Source of the DNA: Paenibacillus terricola
GTDB taxonomy: Bacteria; Bacillota; Bacilli; Paenibacillales; Paenibacillaceae
Length of the DNA: 64,000 bases
Reading direction: 5' to 3'
Assembly (NCBI RefSeq): GCF_014779765.1
Contig: NZ_JACXZA010000001.1
Span: forward strand, 806,001 to 870,000
The position numbers and the translations under genes are program-made. The notes beneath the pieces were generated by a model, which had not been told where the DNA came from, did not search any database, and was given only the letters and a program-made list of their open reading frames with translations. Positions 12,501-18,953 of the stretch are shown here, piece by piece. Positions within the stretch are counted from its first letter, which is position 1, and each line of letters starts with the position of its first letter.

Positions 12501-14208
12501 GACGACCGAGACGGAACAAGTGCTTGCCGAGCTATGGCAGTCGCTGCTTCAGCGCGAGGAGATCGGTATCGACGATGAATTCTTTGAGCTTGGGGGCAAC
12601 TCGCTGCGGGCGGTAGCTTTAAATGCTCGTATGGAAGAGAGGTTCCACATAAGGCTTGAATTGCTGACGCTGTTCCGAGTGACTACCATTCGTAGATTGG
12701 CAGCCTTGATTGATGAAGCGCTCGTGTCGCAATCTGAACTTCCGTCTAATCATTCTTTCCCGCGTGCGCAGGAGCGACCCTATTATCCGGTATCGGCAGC
12801 GCAGCAGCGTATGCTGCTCCATCAGCAATTGCAGCCGAGCAGCTTGTCCTATCATATGACAACGGTGCTTCGATGCAAGGGTGAGTTGAACCGCGACAGG
12901 CTTCTGCGTGCAGTGTACGAGCTGGTCGATATGCACGAATCTCTGCGTACGTCATTCGAGCAGCGGGGCGGCCAGACGGTCCAGATCATACATCCGAAGG
13001 TCGAACAGCTGCCGCTGACGATATGGGAGCTTGATGAATTCCTACAGGCTTACGAGCTGCCGCCGTTCATCGACGACGATTCTATCGACTCTCTGCTTGA
13101 GCGTTGGCGCAAGCCGTTTTCGATAAGGGAGGCACCGCTGTTCCGATTGGACGCTTTGCAGCTATCGGATGATTCTTTCCTGCTGTTATTCGATATCCAT
13201 CATGCTGTATCCGATGGTCTGTCCGCTGTCATTCTGCTGCAAGACTTAGCTGACTTCTATGAGGGGCGTCAGCCATCTGCCCCCAATCTGCAGCAGAAGG
13301 ATTATACGGAGTGGTTGCACGCCTCGCTTAAGGATGGAAGTTTATCAGAGTCGAAGACTTGGTGGTTAAGCCAATTTGAAGATGGCATTCCTGTACGAGT
13401 TGTACCTGCAGATATTCCGAGGTCCACAATCACTCCGAGGCAGGCAGAACAAGCTGACGCAGTAGGGCTGACGTTGTCCGCCAATCATTCGGATCGGATT
13501 CGAGCATTGGCTCAGCAATTTGGCTGTACGCCTTTCATGGTTTTGCTCGCTGCCTATGAGGCGGCATACAGCTGGTGGACCTCGTGTGAAGATACGATGA
13601 TTGGTATTCCAGTGGCAGGCCGAAGCCATGCGGATCTGCAGCGCACGACAGGTTTATTGCTTAACGTTGTGCCTTTAAGAGGCAGGCCTATATCATCCAG
13701 GACATTCGAGGAATTGCTTGCGGACGTGAAGCGGCGGCTTGTGGCTGTGCTGCATCATTCCCGTTATCCGGCTGAAGTGCTTGTGGAAGAACTCGATGAA
13801 CTAGGGTTTGTTAAGTGGGAGGCTGCACGTCATCCGTTGTTTGATACGTTGTTCGTTATGCAGGATACTGTAGACAGTCCGACTGAAGCGGGAGACCTAA
13901 GCTGGCAGCCTATTGCGAATTATACTCGCTCCGCGAAGCTGGATCTTGCGGTTCAAGTGGAAGAACGGGCTGGTGCATATGAGCTGATCTTCGAGTATCG
14001 AAGCGCCATATTCCGCGCAGCTTCCATTCTGGGACTAGTCGCATGCATGGAGCGGGTGCTTGAAGGAGCAGTTGAAGCGCCGGCTGCAGCCTTAAGTACA
14101 CTGTCATCCAACGACGATTCGGCTAAAACCGCTGCTGATGTTGCAAGAAATTCGGTGAATCATGCCGATTCTGCGCCTGATTTGTTCGAAGAAACGTTTG
14201 ATTTCTAG
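3580..14208 (+). CDS. Hybrid PKS/NRPS megasynthase: KS-ACP-C-FkbH-ACP-C-A(Ser)-PCP-C
   Basis: 3542 residues. Domain order, approximate residues: KS 34-460 with intact Cys207 (DTACSSS), His340 (EAHGTGT) and His380 (NIGHL); a short linker 470-630 with no acyltransferase; ACP with Ser717 (GGDS); C domain with HHLILDG 919-925; FkbH-like HAD domain ~1250-1790 with DADNT 1458-1462 and LDDN 1558-1561; ACP with Ser1930; C domain with HHIIADG 2121-2127; A domain ~2446-2960 with serine pocket D-V-W-H-F-S-L-V-D-K and Lys2950; PCP with Ser3008; final C domain with HHAVSDG 3207-3213. The missing AT implies malonyl loading in trans. FkbH domains are known to make glyceryl-ACP from 1,3-bisphosphoglycerate. 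There is no TE, so the last C domain either passes the chain to another protein or releases it onto a free nucleophile. RBS AGAGAGGGG. Right edge of the cluster; product not identified. Confidence 0.95.
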   Translation: MTMQELEWWNESLTDEEQAPLAVEQVAQPSASRAVAIIGMSVRLPQADSLAEWWSSLRQGQDAVGQFPQARRIDVESLLSDTRLPDGQAGYYDGAYLERIDAFDHRFFRLSPKEASLISPNQRIWLETAWEALEDAGYGGDRLRGTRTGVYMGYNGDSFHDYKRLIAERDPSSLSLAIPGNLSAVTAGRLSYLLDFKGPSMAVDTACSSSLVALHLAIQSIRSGECDQAVVGGVKTYLLPVDLGIRIGIESHDAKARTFDAASDGTGGGEGCAAILIKPLDQALRDGDAIHAVIRGSAINQDGASIGLTAPNARAQEEVIAAAWEDAGIDPETVGYIEAHGTGTKLGDPIEVSGITNAFARYTDRKQFCAVGSVKTNIGHLDTAAGIVGLVKTVLTLRSGELPPLVHYRSPNPEIPFERSPLYIPASLQAWPRVAEGMPYRAGVSSFGMSGTNAHVVLEEAPQLSVRDDIETGPAEARLLPLSAKSRTALRALIGRYVDWLREEGAQVPLADICYTAAVGRGHYGWRIAIGAHGHEQLAAGLQQLAETLDRLPDSLTPGLIMNSGGGWLGVPRKGDEEREVLSSAELRNLTALGRVYAEGAPLDWTRLWSGASAHTVHLPVYPFDRIRCWIEEGTAELQAGYRKPADRIADLDAANTVEGSSELTNGSDAAPVVQLTGRADSRYSRAEQLVAEAWSTALGLSSIGVEEDFFEAGGDSILALRVASALEASTGASFSAVDVILQPTVAELAELLEEQLPPSLDESVEVEMSIAADRDVMSTDVEGQAEELDKLLPLSRSQRRILLSSYQPGAERYHHMTLAYTLSGSVDLDRLEQAFAALVSRHEALRTTFEWTEDGEPVQRVHPTARFRLERSTVQSEADWGSYADSFAQPFIPEQLPLMRVGLASAPSNRHLLLFDAHHLILDGASLAMLLGELVALYEQKSLPQVTAQYGDYVMRQLAWLDSEENAIQRAYWLDRTLAGPLPKLTLPLDRNRPARKSQEGGCHRFIVSADTVRAIHRIAAACRVSAHAVLLAAYSLLLSRCAGQSEVIVGSLANGRDDTALLGAAGVFINFIPIRLHIDEDQSAEAFIRLVHAASTEAHVNGRYPFDELVAELGETQDRSRSPIYDAMLVFHNHAAGSETFEAGGISFEQYPLPRTTSSLDVKLDLFIAATGELHGIWEYDAALFDESTIADMAAQFRLLCTALADAPKAELAELEPLSSAQEAEYELRRMRNDVQEPESMAKPISSPDRPIFHLHVAATFTAEPLEKHLQAWLQMFGWKPVITFAPFNQVMQDVLRLLPDLPGGAVTDSARSARLLLIRPEDWIGEEVNEQQLAVLESDLARLTTLLSERPDHAPLFIGLTPAGSLQRIEDAQRAALLSRWHRHWRETDAVHGISVVDFSSAADRYFVEVIADAVTESEGHIPYTEPYYAAMAAHLVRGLVADTQSSPFKVIAVDADNTLWRGVCGEDGAEGVTVTPGFAAVQRRLLQARSEGFLLALCSKNNESDVWDVFDRNPGMLLTRDHFAAWRIDWSSKSDHVQAIAQELNVGVDSFVFLDDNAAECLAMMAACPQVLTIKVPEDTEGQLTAFADHLWALDRVQVTEEDRRRADRYGEERKRRLAEASMSSMEQYLASLSIRVAFRTLQLEDVPRASQLTYRTNQFNSTSVRRSEEQMLQQASLGQVFVLEASDRYGDYGLVGLAITRVEGIVLRVESLMMSCRVLGRGIEHAVLDRLAAIADDRGCTLVQIDFIPSAKNAPFAAYLRSLPGGDAWREEGAFTLPRNEISSAPAHIAFDEHESARNDAVAARTDDHRNSIEDASMTNTFEAAHPSDEGMVWSWGFLPDDAQQAEALAHYAYAAALRYVTGEQLVDFAAEWSMRHTTAHIERTHADPLQSETELALAKLWLEVFGDGISLGRSDSFFDVGGDSLRAASLVSAIVRQFGVRLSLTELFVHAALCDMAILIDRKRQMGGAEAAIPRLTAAPEASHYPLTPAQRRMYVLQQFDPMGTAYNIPTVLELRGLLDEQRLAAAVNGLIERHEALRTRIVLYDGEPVQRIEAPASIDGQKVYRRQPLQHNQTVAEAASQFVHPFDLSEWPLMRIALLETAEAELHYLLFDIHHIIADGVSVNVLVEDVIRLYNEEQSKPLELQFKDYAAWLHREEKSSEELVRRQVNRLGDGLPKLELPLDYERPAVLDRVGIRYDLTIEREGTAGIHALARRTETTPFIVLLTAYAVWLMRLSGQQDVMIGAPMAGRTQPDTERLVGLFVNTVPIRLAPLVDRSFEQLLLETKPLVAKAIDGQEVPFERLVDRLLPSSERDMGRNPLFDAMFSMLNMPHAELSAVDGLSIRQLDIDFGTAQFDVGLSAIEREGKLQLTFQYAKQLFNETTMHRWTSMFGQLLRQLLESPRAAVGAHDIVDPIERQMLLHRFNDTSIDLQLGASTLTEMFRRQVQLTPERIAASYDAGQLTYRELDERSDAIAQHLLAVGVRRGDAVGLMADRSPALLAGVMGILKAGGAYVPLPPEFPVERLQFMAEDSGLQVICVQQSWIDAVESSLGDRNRLVLATTGEVIDRDVTAAGSMRLEPVTEDDLAYILFTSGSTGRPKGVMIRHGAVMNRIGWMQRAYPLDESAVILHKTPYSFDVSVWELFWWMFAGASVALAPPGAEKDPAGLLDLIERHRITTMHFVPSMLAVFNESLQSMSADKLRNSLSTLRHVFASGEALQPSHVERFYEVMRSRAGADNEIVRLINLYGPTEATVDVTVYECEPGVSLRSVPIGQPIDNTKLYVANGNGQLQPIGVPGELCIGGVQVAAGYVNRPELTAERFIPDPYAMKQGAMMYRTGDLVRWTYEGMLEYMGRIDDQVKIRGYRIELGEIERALLSCEPVSEAVAVAVEDESGNRSICAYFVADRSCTAGELRKHCAGALPSYMLPEAFVQLDKMPLTASGKADRKALPKLRIGLTLDTGTKYEGPTTETEQVLAELWQSLLQREEIGIDDEFFELGGNSLRAVALNARMEERFHIRLELLTLFRVTTIRRLAALIDEALVSQSELPSNHSFPRAQERPYYPVSAAQQRMLLHQQLQPSSLSYHMTTVLRCKGELNRDRLLRAVYELVDMHESLRTSFEQRGGQTVQIIHPKVEQLPLTIWELDEFLQAYELPPFIDDDSIDSLLERWRKPFSIREAPLFRLDALQLSDDSFLLLFDIHHAVSDGLSAVILLQDLADFYEGRQPSAPNLQQKDYTEWLHASLKDGSLSESKTWWLSQFEDGIPVRVVPADIPRSTITPRQAEQADAVGLTLSANHSDRIRALAQQFGCTPFMVLLAAYEAAYSWWTSCEDTMIGIPVAGRSHADLQRTTGLLLNVVPLRGRPISSRTFEELLADVKRRLVAVLHHSRYPAEVLVEELDELGFVKWEAARHPLFDTLFVMQDTVDSPTEAGDLSWQPIANYTRSAKLDLAVQVEERAGAYELIFEYRSAIFRAASILGLVACMERVLEGAVEAPAAALSTLSSNDDSAKTAADVARNSVNHADSAPDLFEETFDF

Positions 14209-14216
14209 TCAGCGGC

Positions 14217-14245
14217 TTGACTTCAGATTAGTTGGCGAGTAAAAT
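14217..14245 (+). promoter_or_regulatory. Sigma-A-type promoter for the hisS-aspS T-box transcript
   Basis: TTGACT (14217-14222) and TAAAAT (14240-14245) are separated by exactly 17 bp, starting just after the megasynthase stop codon. This separates the housekeeping operon from the biosynthetic cluster. No intrinsic terminator was seen between the megasynthase and this promoter. Confidence 0.6.
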
Positions 14246-14274
14246 TTAAAGGAATAAGTTATGATTCGATGATG

Positions 14275-14604
14275 GGACCAAGTACCCGCGTACACGTACA
14301 CAGAGAGAGACGCCAAGGCTGCAAGCGTCTTTATGGTGGCGAGGCGAATGACTTCCCTGAGGACGAACGGTGAACACAAGCATGGCGCACTTCTGTTAGC
14401 AGACGAGTTGGTGCAGCTGTCATTAGCCGCTTCGCGTGTTACGGGCGTTAACCGTTATGAGCGATTCTTCGATCATAGGCCAGTCTTAACGAACGGTCTA
14501 TTGTGACGAGACTCGGAATGTGGGTGGCACCACGGGAGAACAACGACAATCTCTCGTCCCTGATTGACCGAATGATTCGGCAGTCGGGGGCGGGAGTTTT
14601 TTTA
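14275..14604 (+). promoter_or_regulatory. T-box riboswitch (tRNA-His type) upstream of hisS
   Basis: The leader has an AGTA motif at 14281-14284, a probable specifier GAA-CAC at 14372-14377 (CAC is a His codon), and the T-box core GGGTGGCACCACGGGAG near 14522-14538 that pairs with the tRNA acceptor end. A terminator follows at 14551-14604: a CTCTCGTCCC arm, a GGGGGCGGGAG arm and a run of seven T. Known mechanism: uncharged tRNA stabilises the antiterminator so that hisS and downstream aspS are read. The alaS leader in this window has the same GAA-specifier layout, which supports the codon assignment. The fold was not computed. Confidence 0.88.
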
Positions 14605-14658
14605 TTTGTGCAGTAGCTTGCCGACTGACCGAGCTTGAAGTTATGAAATGGATATGAT

Positions 14659-14802
14659 GCAATTTGCTAAAGCGTATGCTTACGAAGCAAGCAAATTGCT
14701 GCAAGCAGCACCGACTATGAAGTAAGCAATTTGCTAAAGCGTATGCTTACGAAGCAAGCAAATTGCCGCAAGCAGCACCGACTATGAAGTAAGCAATTTG
14801 CT
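14659..14802 (+). repeat. 67-bp tandem direct repeat with internal perfect hairpin
   Basis: Two full 67-bp units start at 14659 and 14726, and a third partial copy (10 bp) starts at 14793. They differ by one visible base. Each unit contains the perfect inverted repeat GCAATTTGCT / AGCAAATTGC, and inside it CGTA-tgct-TACG, so each can form a long hairpin. The array sits between the T-box terminator and the hisS ribosome binding site at about 14805, so it is transcribed in every readthrough message. It is explained neither by the T-box nor by coding sequence. Confidence 0.92.
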
Positions 14803-14817
14803 TTTAGGAGGATTCAC

Positions 14818-16071
14818 ATGGCATTCCAGAAACCGCCGGGAACGCAGGACTTCCTGCCGGGCGCAGTTGAGCGCTGGCAGTTCGTTGAGAGCAAGGCGCG
14901 CGAGATTTGCCGCCGATTCAACTTCCGTGAAATCCGGACGCCGATCTTCGAATCGACCGAGCTATTCCAGCGCGGTGTAGGCGAGACGACGGACATTGTC
15001 GAGAAAGAAATGTACACGTTCACCGACCGCGGCGATCGCAGCTTGACGCTTCGCCCGGAAGGAACGGCAGGCGCTGTTCGCGCCTATGTCGAGAACAAGC
15101 TGTACGGCGAACCGGACCTGACGAAGCTGTATTACATCGGACCGATGTTCCGCTACGAGCGTGCGCAAGCTGGTCGTTACCGCCAATTCCATCAATTCGG
15201 CATCGAGGCGCTTGGTGCTGTTGATCCGGCGCTTGATGCGGAAGTGATTGCGCTAGGCTATACGTTCTACACGGAAGTAGGCCTGAAAGGCGTTCGCGTT
15301 GAAATTAACTCTGTTGGCACACCAGCTGTGCGCGCCGCATTCCGCGAGCGTCTGCTCAGCTTCCTGGAGCCGAAGCGCAGCCTGCTGTGCAAAGACTGCC
15401 AGTCGCGGATGGACCGCAACCCGCTGCGGGTGCTCGACTGCAAAGTCGACCAAGCGCATTTCGAGGGTGCGCCTTCGATCGTCGACAGCCTTGACGACGA
15501 GTGCCGCACGCATTTTGACAAAGTCCAAATGTACCTCAGCGACATGAACATTCCGTTCTCCGTCAATCCACGTCTCGTGCGCGGTCTTGATTACTACACG
15601 CACACGGCGTTCGAGTACAAAGCGGAAGGCATCGGCGCGATCGATACGATCGGCGGCGGCGGCCGTTACAACGGACTCGTATCCGAAATCGGCGGTCCGG
15701 ATCAGCCGGGCGTCGGGCTTGGACTTGGCCTTGAACGGACAGTACTGCTGTTGGAGCACCAGCAGACAGAACTGCCGGACTTGAATGCGATCGATGCGTA
15801 CGTCGTCGCCCTTGGCGAAGCGGCTGAACGCGAAGTGTCGAAGCTTATCTACGGCATGCGCATGCGCGGGCTGTCGGTTGAGCGGGACTACCAAGGCCGC
15901 AAGATGAAAGCGCAGATGAAGTCTGCTGACCGTCTCAAGGCACGCTTCACAGCCATTCTCGGCGATGACGAGCTGCAGCGCGGCGAAATCGCATTGAAAG
16001 AGATGGCAACGGGCGAGCAGCGTTTCGTGAAACTCGAACAGCTAGCCAATGAAATTGCGAACAGCAAATAG
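14818..16071 (+). CDS. hisS: Histidyl-tRNA synthetase
   Basis: 417 residues, the normal length. Charges tRNA-His with histidine in the cytoplasm. Class II features are visible: TLRPEGTAGAVR (motif 2 region), the HisRS signature LVRGLDYYTHTAFE, and GGGGRYNGL. The ATG is preceded by TAGGAGG at a good distance. It is the first gene of a two-gene operon with aspS (41 bp gap), controlled by the T-box leader. hisS-aspS is a common Firmicute pair. Confidence 0.98.
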   Translation: MAFQKPPGTQDFLPGAVERWQFVESKAREICRRFNFREIRTPIFESTELFQRGVGETTDIVEKEMYTFTDRGDRSLTLRPEGTAGAVRAYVENKLYGEPDLTKLYYIGPMFRYERAQAGRYRQFHQFGIEALGAVDPALDAEVIALGYTFYTEVGLKGVRVEINSVGTPAVRAAFRERLLSFLEPKRSLLCKDCQSRMDRNPLRVLDCKVDQAHFEGAPSIVDSLDDECRTHFDKVQMYLSDMNIPFSVNPRLVRGLDYYTHTAFEYKAEGIGAIDTIGGGGRYNGLVSEIGGPDQPGVGLGLGLERTVLLLEHQQTELPDLNAIDAYVVALGEAAEREVSKLIYGMRMRGLSVERDYQGRKMKAQMKSADRLKARFTAILGDDELQRGEIALKEMATGEQRFVKLEQLANEIANSK

Positions 16072-16111
16072 CATGAACCTATTTCTATTATCCGAAGGAG
16101 CTTGATCGATC

Positions 16112-17929
16112 ATGATGTTGAAAACTCATTCCTGCGGTACGCTGACGAAAGCAGATGTTGGCCAAACCGTAACGTTGAACGGCTGGGTACAGCGCCGTCG
16201 CGACCTTGGCGGCGTATTGTTCATCGACCTGCGCGACCGTACAGGTATCGTACAAACGGTATTTAACCCTGACTTCTCCGGCGCTGCGCTCGAAATCGCA
16301 GACAAAGCGCGTAACGAATTTGTACTCGCGGTAAGCGGCAAAGTCGTTGAACGCGACGCTGAAACGTTCAACGCGAACCTCGCTACGGGCGAGATCGAAA
16401 TCCGCGTAACGGAAATCGAAATCTTGAATACAGCGAAGACGCCTCCGTTCCCTATCGAAGATGGTGTTGATGTGGATGAGCCAATTCGCTTGAAGCACCG
16501 TTACCTTGACCTTCGCCGTCCAGAGATGCAGCGTACGATGATGCTCCGTTCGAAGACGACGAAAGTGTTCCGTGACTTCCTCGACGGTGAAGGCTTCCTG
16601 GATGTAGAAACGCCAATTCTGACGAAGAGCACGCCGGAAGGCGCGCGCGACTACCTCGTGCCAAGCCGTGTTCATCCAGAGGAATTCTACGCACTGCCGC
16701 AGTCGCCGCAAATTTTCAAACAGCTGCTTATGGTCGGCGGCCTCGAGCGCTACTATCAAGTAGCACGCTGTTTCCGTGACGAGGACCTTCGTGCAGACCG
16801 TCAACCAGAATTCACGCAAGTCGACATCGAGACTTCGTTCTTGTCGCAGGATCAACTCCTCGGCATGATGGAGACGCTGATGGCACGTATTTTCCGCGAG
16901 ACGATCGGTGTGGAAATTCCGCTTCCGTTCCAACGCATCACATATGCTGAAGCAATGGACAAATACGGCTCCGACAAACCGGACCTGCGCTTCGATCTTG
17001 AGATCAAGAACATTACGGACATCGTTGCAAACAGCGAAGTGAAAGTATTCGCATCGGTAGCAGCATCCGGCGGTGAAGTGAAAGCAATCAACGCGAAAGG
17101 CTGCGCAAGCTGGAGCCGCAAAGAGCTCGACGACCTGCAGCCGTTCGCAGCGCGTTATGGCGGTAAAGGCCTTGCTTGGATTACGGTGAAGGACGGCGAG
17201 TGGAGAGGTCCAATCGTGAAATTCCTGAAGCCAGAAGAAATTCAAGCGCTGACGGAACGTCTCGGCGTTGAAGAAGGCGACCTTCTCACATTCTCCGCTG
17301 ACAAGCCGAAGGTTGTTGCCGACGTACTGGGCAACCTGCGTCTGAAGCTTGGCAAGGATCTGGGTCTCATCGACGAGTCGAAGTTCAAATTCCTGTGGGT
17401 CGTTGACTTCCCGCTGCTCGAGTGGGACGAAGATGCGAAGCGTTATGTTGCCATGCACCATCCGTTCACGCGTCCGAACGAAGAAGATCTCGAGCTGCTC
17501 GCGACGGATCCAGGCAAAGTGCGCGCACAAGCTTATGATATCGTGCTCAACGGCTACGAAATCGGCGGCGGTTCGATGCGTATCTACAAGCGTGATGTAC
17601 AAGAACTTATGTTCAAAACGCTTGGTTTCTCGATGGAGCAAGCGCATGAGCAGTTCGGCTTCCTGCTTGACGCATTCGAATATGGCACACCTCCACACGG
17701 TGGTATCGCATTCGGTCTCGACCGACTCGTTATGCTGCTGACGGGCCGCACGAACCTGCGTGAGACGATTGCGTTCCCTAAAACGGCAAGCGCAACGGAC
17801 GTTATGGTCGACGCGCCTTCGCAAGTCGAGCTGTCGCAGCTTGAACAGCTGCATATCCGCACGGTAGCGAAGCCAAGCGCGAAGCCTGCCGCTGCTGCAG
17901 GTGCTGCAGCAGGTGCGCCGCAAGCGTAA
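16112..17929 (+). CDS. aspS: Aspartyl-tRNA synthetase with an Ala/Pro-rich C-terminal tail
   Basis: 605 residues. Charges tRNA-Asp (possibly also tRNA-Asn). N-terminal OB fold ([20 protein letters not shown]), class II core with [12 protein letters not shown] and [21 protein letters not shown], bacterial GAD insertion, and motif 3 ([12 protein letters not shown]). The bacterial-type length suggests a GatCAB-era enzyme; discrimination cannot be judged by eye. The last ~20 residues ([19 protein letters not shown]) are low complexity and appear to be an extra tail beyond the usual end. Start ATG behind GAAGGAG. It follows hisS on the same transcript, so Asp charging is predicted to respond to histidyl-tRNA supply through the upstream T-box. 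Confidence 0.98.
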   Translation: MMLKTHSCGTLTKADVGQTVTLNGWVQRRRDLGGVLFIDLRDRTGIVQTVFNPDFSGAALEIADKARNEFVLAVSGKVVERDAETFNANLATGEIEIRVTEIEILNTAKTPPFPIEDGVDVDEPIRLKHRYLDLRRPEMQRTMMLRSKTTKVFRDFLDGEGFLDVETPILTKSTPEGARDYLVPSRVHPEEFYALPQSPQIFKQLLMVGGLERYYQVARCFRDEDLRADRQPEFTQVDIETSFLSQDQLLGMMETLMARIFRETIGVEIPLPFQRITYAEAMDKYGSDKPDLRFDLEIKNITDIVANSEVKVFASVAASGGEVKAINAKGCASWSRKELDDLQPFAARYGGKGLAWITVKDGEWRGPIVKFLKPEEIQALTERLGVEEGDLLTFSADKPKVVADVLGNLRLKLGKDLGLIDESKFKFLWVVDFPLLEWDEDAKRYVAMHHPFTRPNEEDLELLATDPGKVRAQAYDIVLNGYEIGGGSMRIYKRDVQELMFKTLGFSMEQAHEQFGFLLDAFEYGTPPHGGIAFGLDRLVMLLTGRTNLRETIAFPKTASATDVMVDAPSQVELSQLEQLHIRTVAKPSAKPAAAAGAAAGAPQA

Positions 17930-17982
17930 TTGCTCTTAAGCTAAGCGGCTGACATAGCCGCTAGTTATACAACAGGAGAATC

Positions 17983-18025
17983 GTCCGGCTTCTGGCACGT
18001 TAAGCTGCCACTGCCGGACATTTTC
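17983..18025 (+). terminator. Probable intrinsic terminator after aspS
   Basis: GTCCGGC (17983-17989) and GCCGGAC (18013-18019) form a stem followed by ATTTTC. A second small hairpin (AGCGGCT/AGCCGCT, 17944-17962) precedes it. The T run is short, so this could be partial. Confidence 0.45.
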
Positions 18026-18072
18026 TGTATTCGGGGATACAGGATATTAATTGAAGAGAGGTGGATCTTCTC

Positions 18073-18819
18073 ATGCTTCATCAATTCTCACGGACTGAGC
18101 TCGCGGTTGGTCCTGAAGGACTGGACAAGCTGCGCGGCAGTACCGTTGCGGTGCTCGGCATCGGCGGCGTAGGGTCGATCGCAGCTGAAGCGCTGGCGCG
18201 TACAGGCGTTGGCCGGCTCATTCTTATTGACAAAGACGTTGTCGACATTACGAACATCAACCGCCAGATTCATGCCCTGACGACGACAGTCGGACAGCCG
18301 AAGGCAGATCTGATGGCTGAACGCATCAAACTGATCAATCCGGAATGCGATGTCATTTCGCTGCGGATGTTTTACACGGAAGAGACGTACGAGCAGCTGT
18401 TCGAATACCCGCTGGACTATGTGCTCGACGCATCCGACACGATTTCGTACAAAATCCATCTGATCAAGCAGTGCCTGGAGCGGAAAATTCCGATCATCAG
18501 CAGCATGGGCGCCGCTAACAAAATGGATCCTACGAAATTCCAGGTCGTCGATATTAGCAAGACACATACGGATCCAATCGCGCGTGTCGTACGCACGAAG
18601 CTGCGCAAAGAGGGCATTAAGAAAGGTGTGAAGGTTGTCTTCTCATCTGAAGAGCCGATGAAGCCGCGCGAGGACGTTACCCAGCGCATCGTGCCGGACA
18701 ATGCACCGGAAATCCGCAAAGCGCAGCAGCCTCCGGCGAGCAACGCTTTCGTTCCGCCAGTAGCGGGTCTGATCATGGTGAGCGTGATCGTGAAGGATCT
18801 GCTTGTGGACATACTGTAG
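18073..18819 (+). CDS. tcdA: tRNA threonylcarbamoyladenosine dehydratase (TcdA/CsdL family)
   Basis: E1-like (ThiF/MoeB fold) protein of 248 residues. In the known family it uses ATP to cyclise N6-threonylcarbamoyladenosine at position 37 of tRNAs. The nucleotide-binding motif VLGIGGVGSIAAEALARTG is near the N-terminus, followed by DKDVVDITNINRQ, which is typical of the family. ATG 18073 was chosen because AGAGAGGTG ends 8 bases upstream; an in-frame GTG at 18061 lies within that ribosome binding site. Stands alone between two terminators. Confidence 0.93.
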   Translation: MLHQFSRTELAVGPEGLDKLRGSTVAVLGIGGVGSIAAEALARTGVGRLILIDKDVVDITNINRQIHALTTTVGQPKADLMAERIKLINPECDVISLRMFYTEETYEQLFEYPLDYVLDASDTISYKIHLIKQCLERKIPIISSMGAANKMDPTKFQVVDISKTHTDPIARVVRTKLRKEGIKKGVKVVFSSEEPMKPREDVTQRIVPDNAPEIRKAQQPPASNAFVPPVAGLIMVSVIVKDLLVDIL

Positions 18820-18830
18820 TTATCCTTGGA

Positions 18831-18864
18831 ACCAGCCTGAGCTTGCATCAGGCTGGTTTCTTCT
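18831..18864 (+). terminator. Intrinsic terminator after tcdA
   Basis: ACCAGCCTGA (18831-18840) pairs perfectly with TCAGGCTGGT (18848-18857), followed by TTCTTCTT. Confidence 0.85.
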
Positions 18865-18953
18865 TGCATCCATTTCCGAACAGATGTGCGGATATGCGGC
18901 TTCGTATGCTACAATAATCGTTATAGAGAGCAAGTTAAAGGAGCGACGGGGAA

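Noticed and set aside
16088-17923. 611-codon open frame on the minus strand
   Set aside because: It is antisense to aspS with no recognisable domain; a shadow of the synthetase gene.
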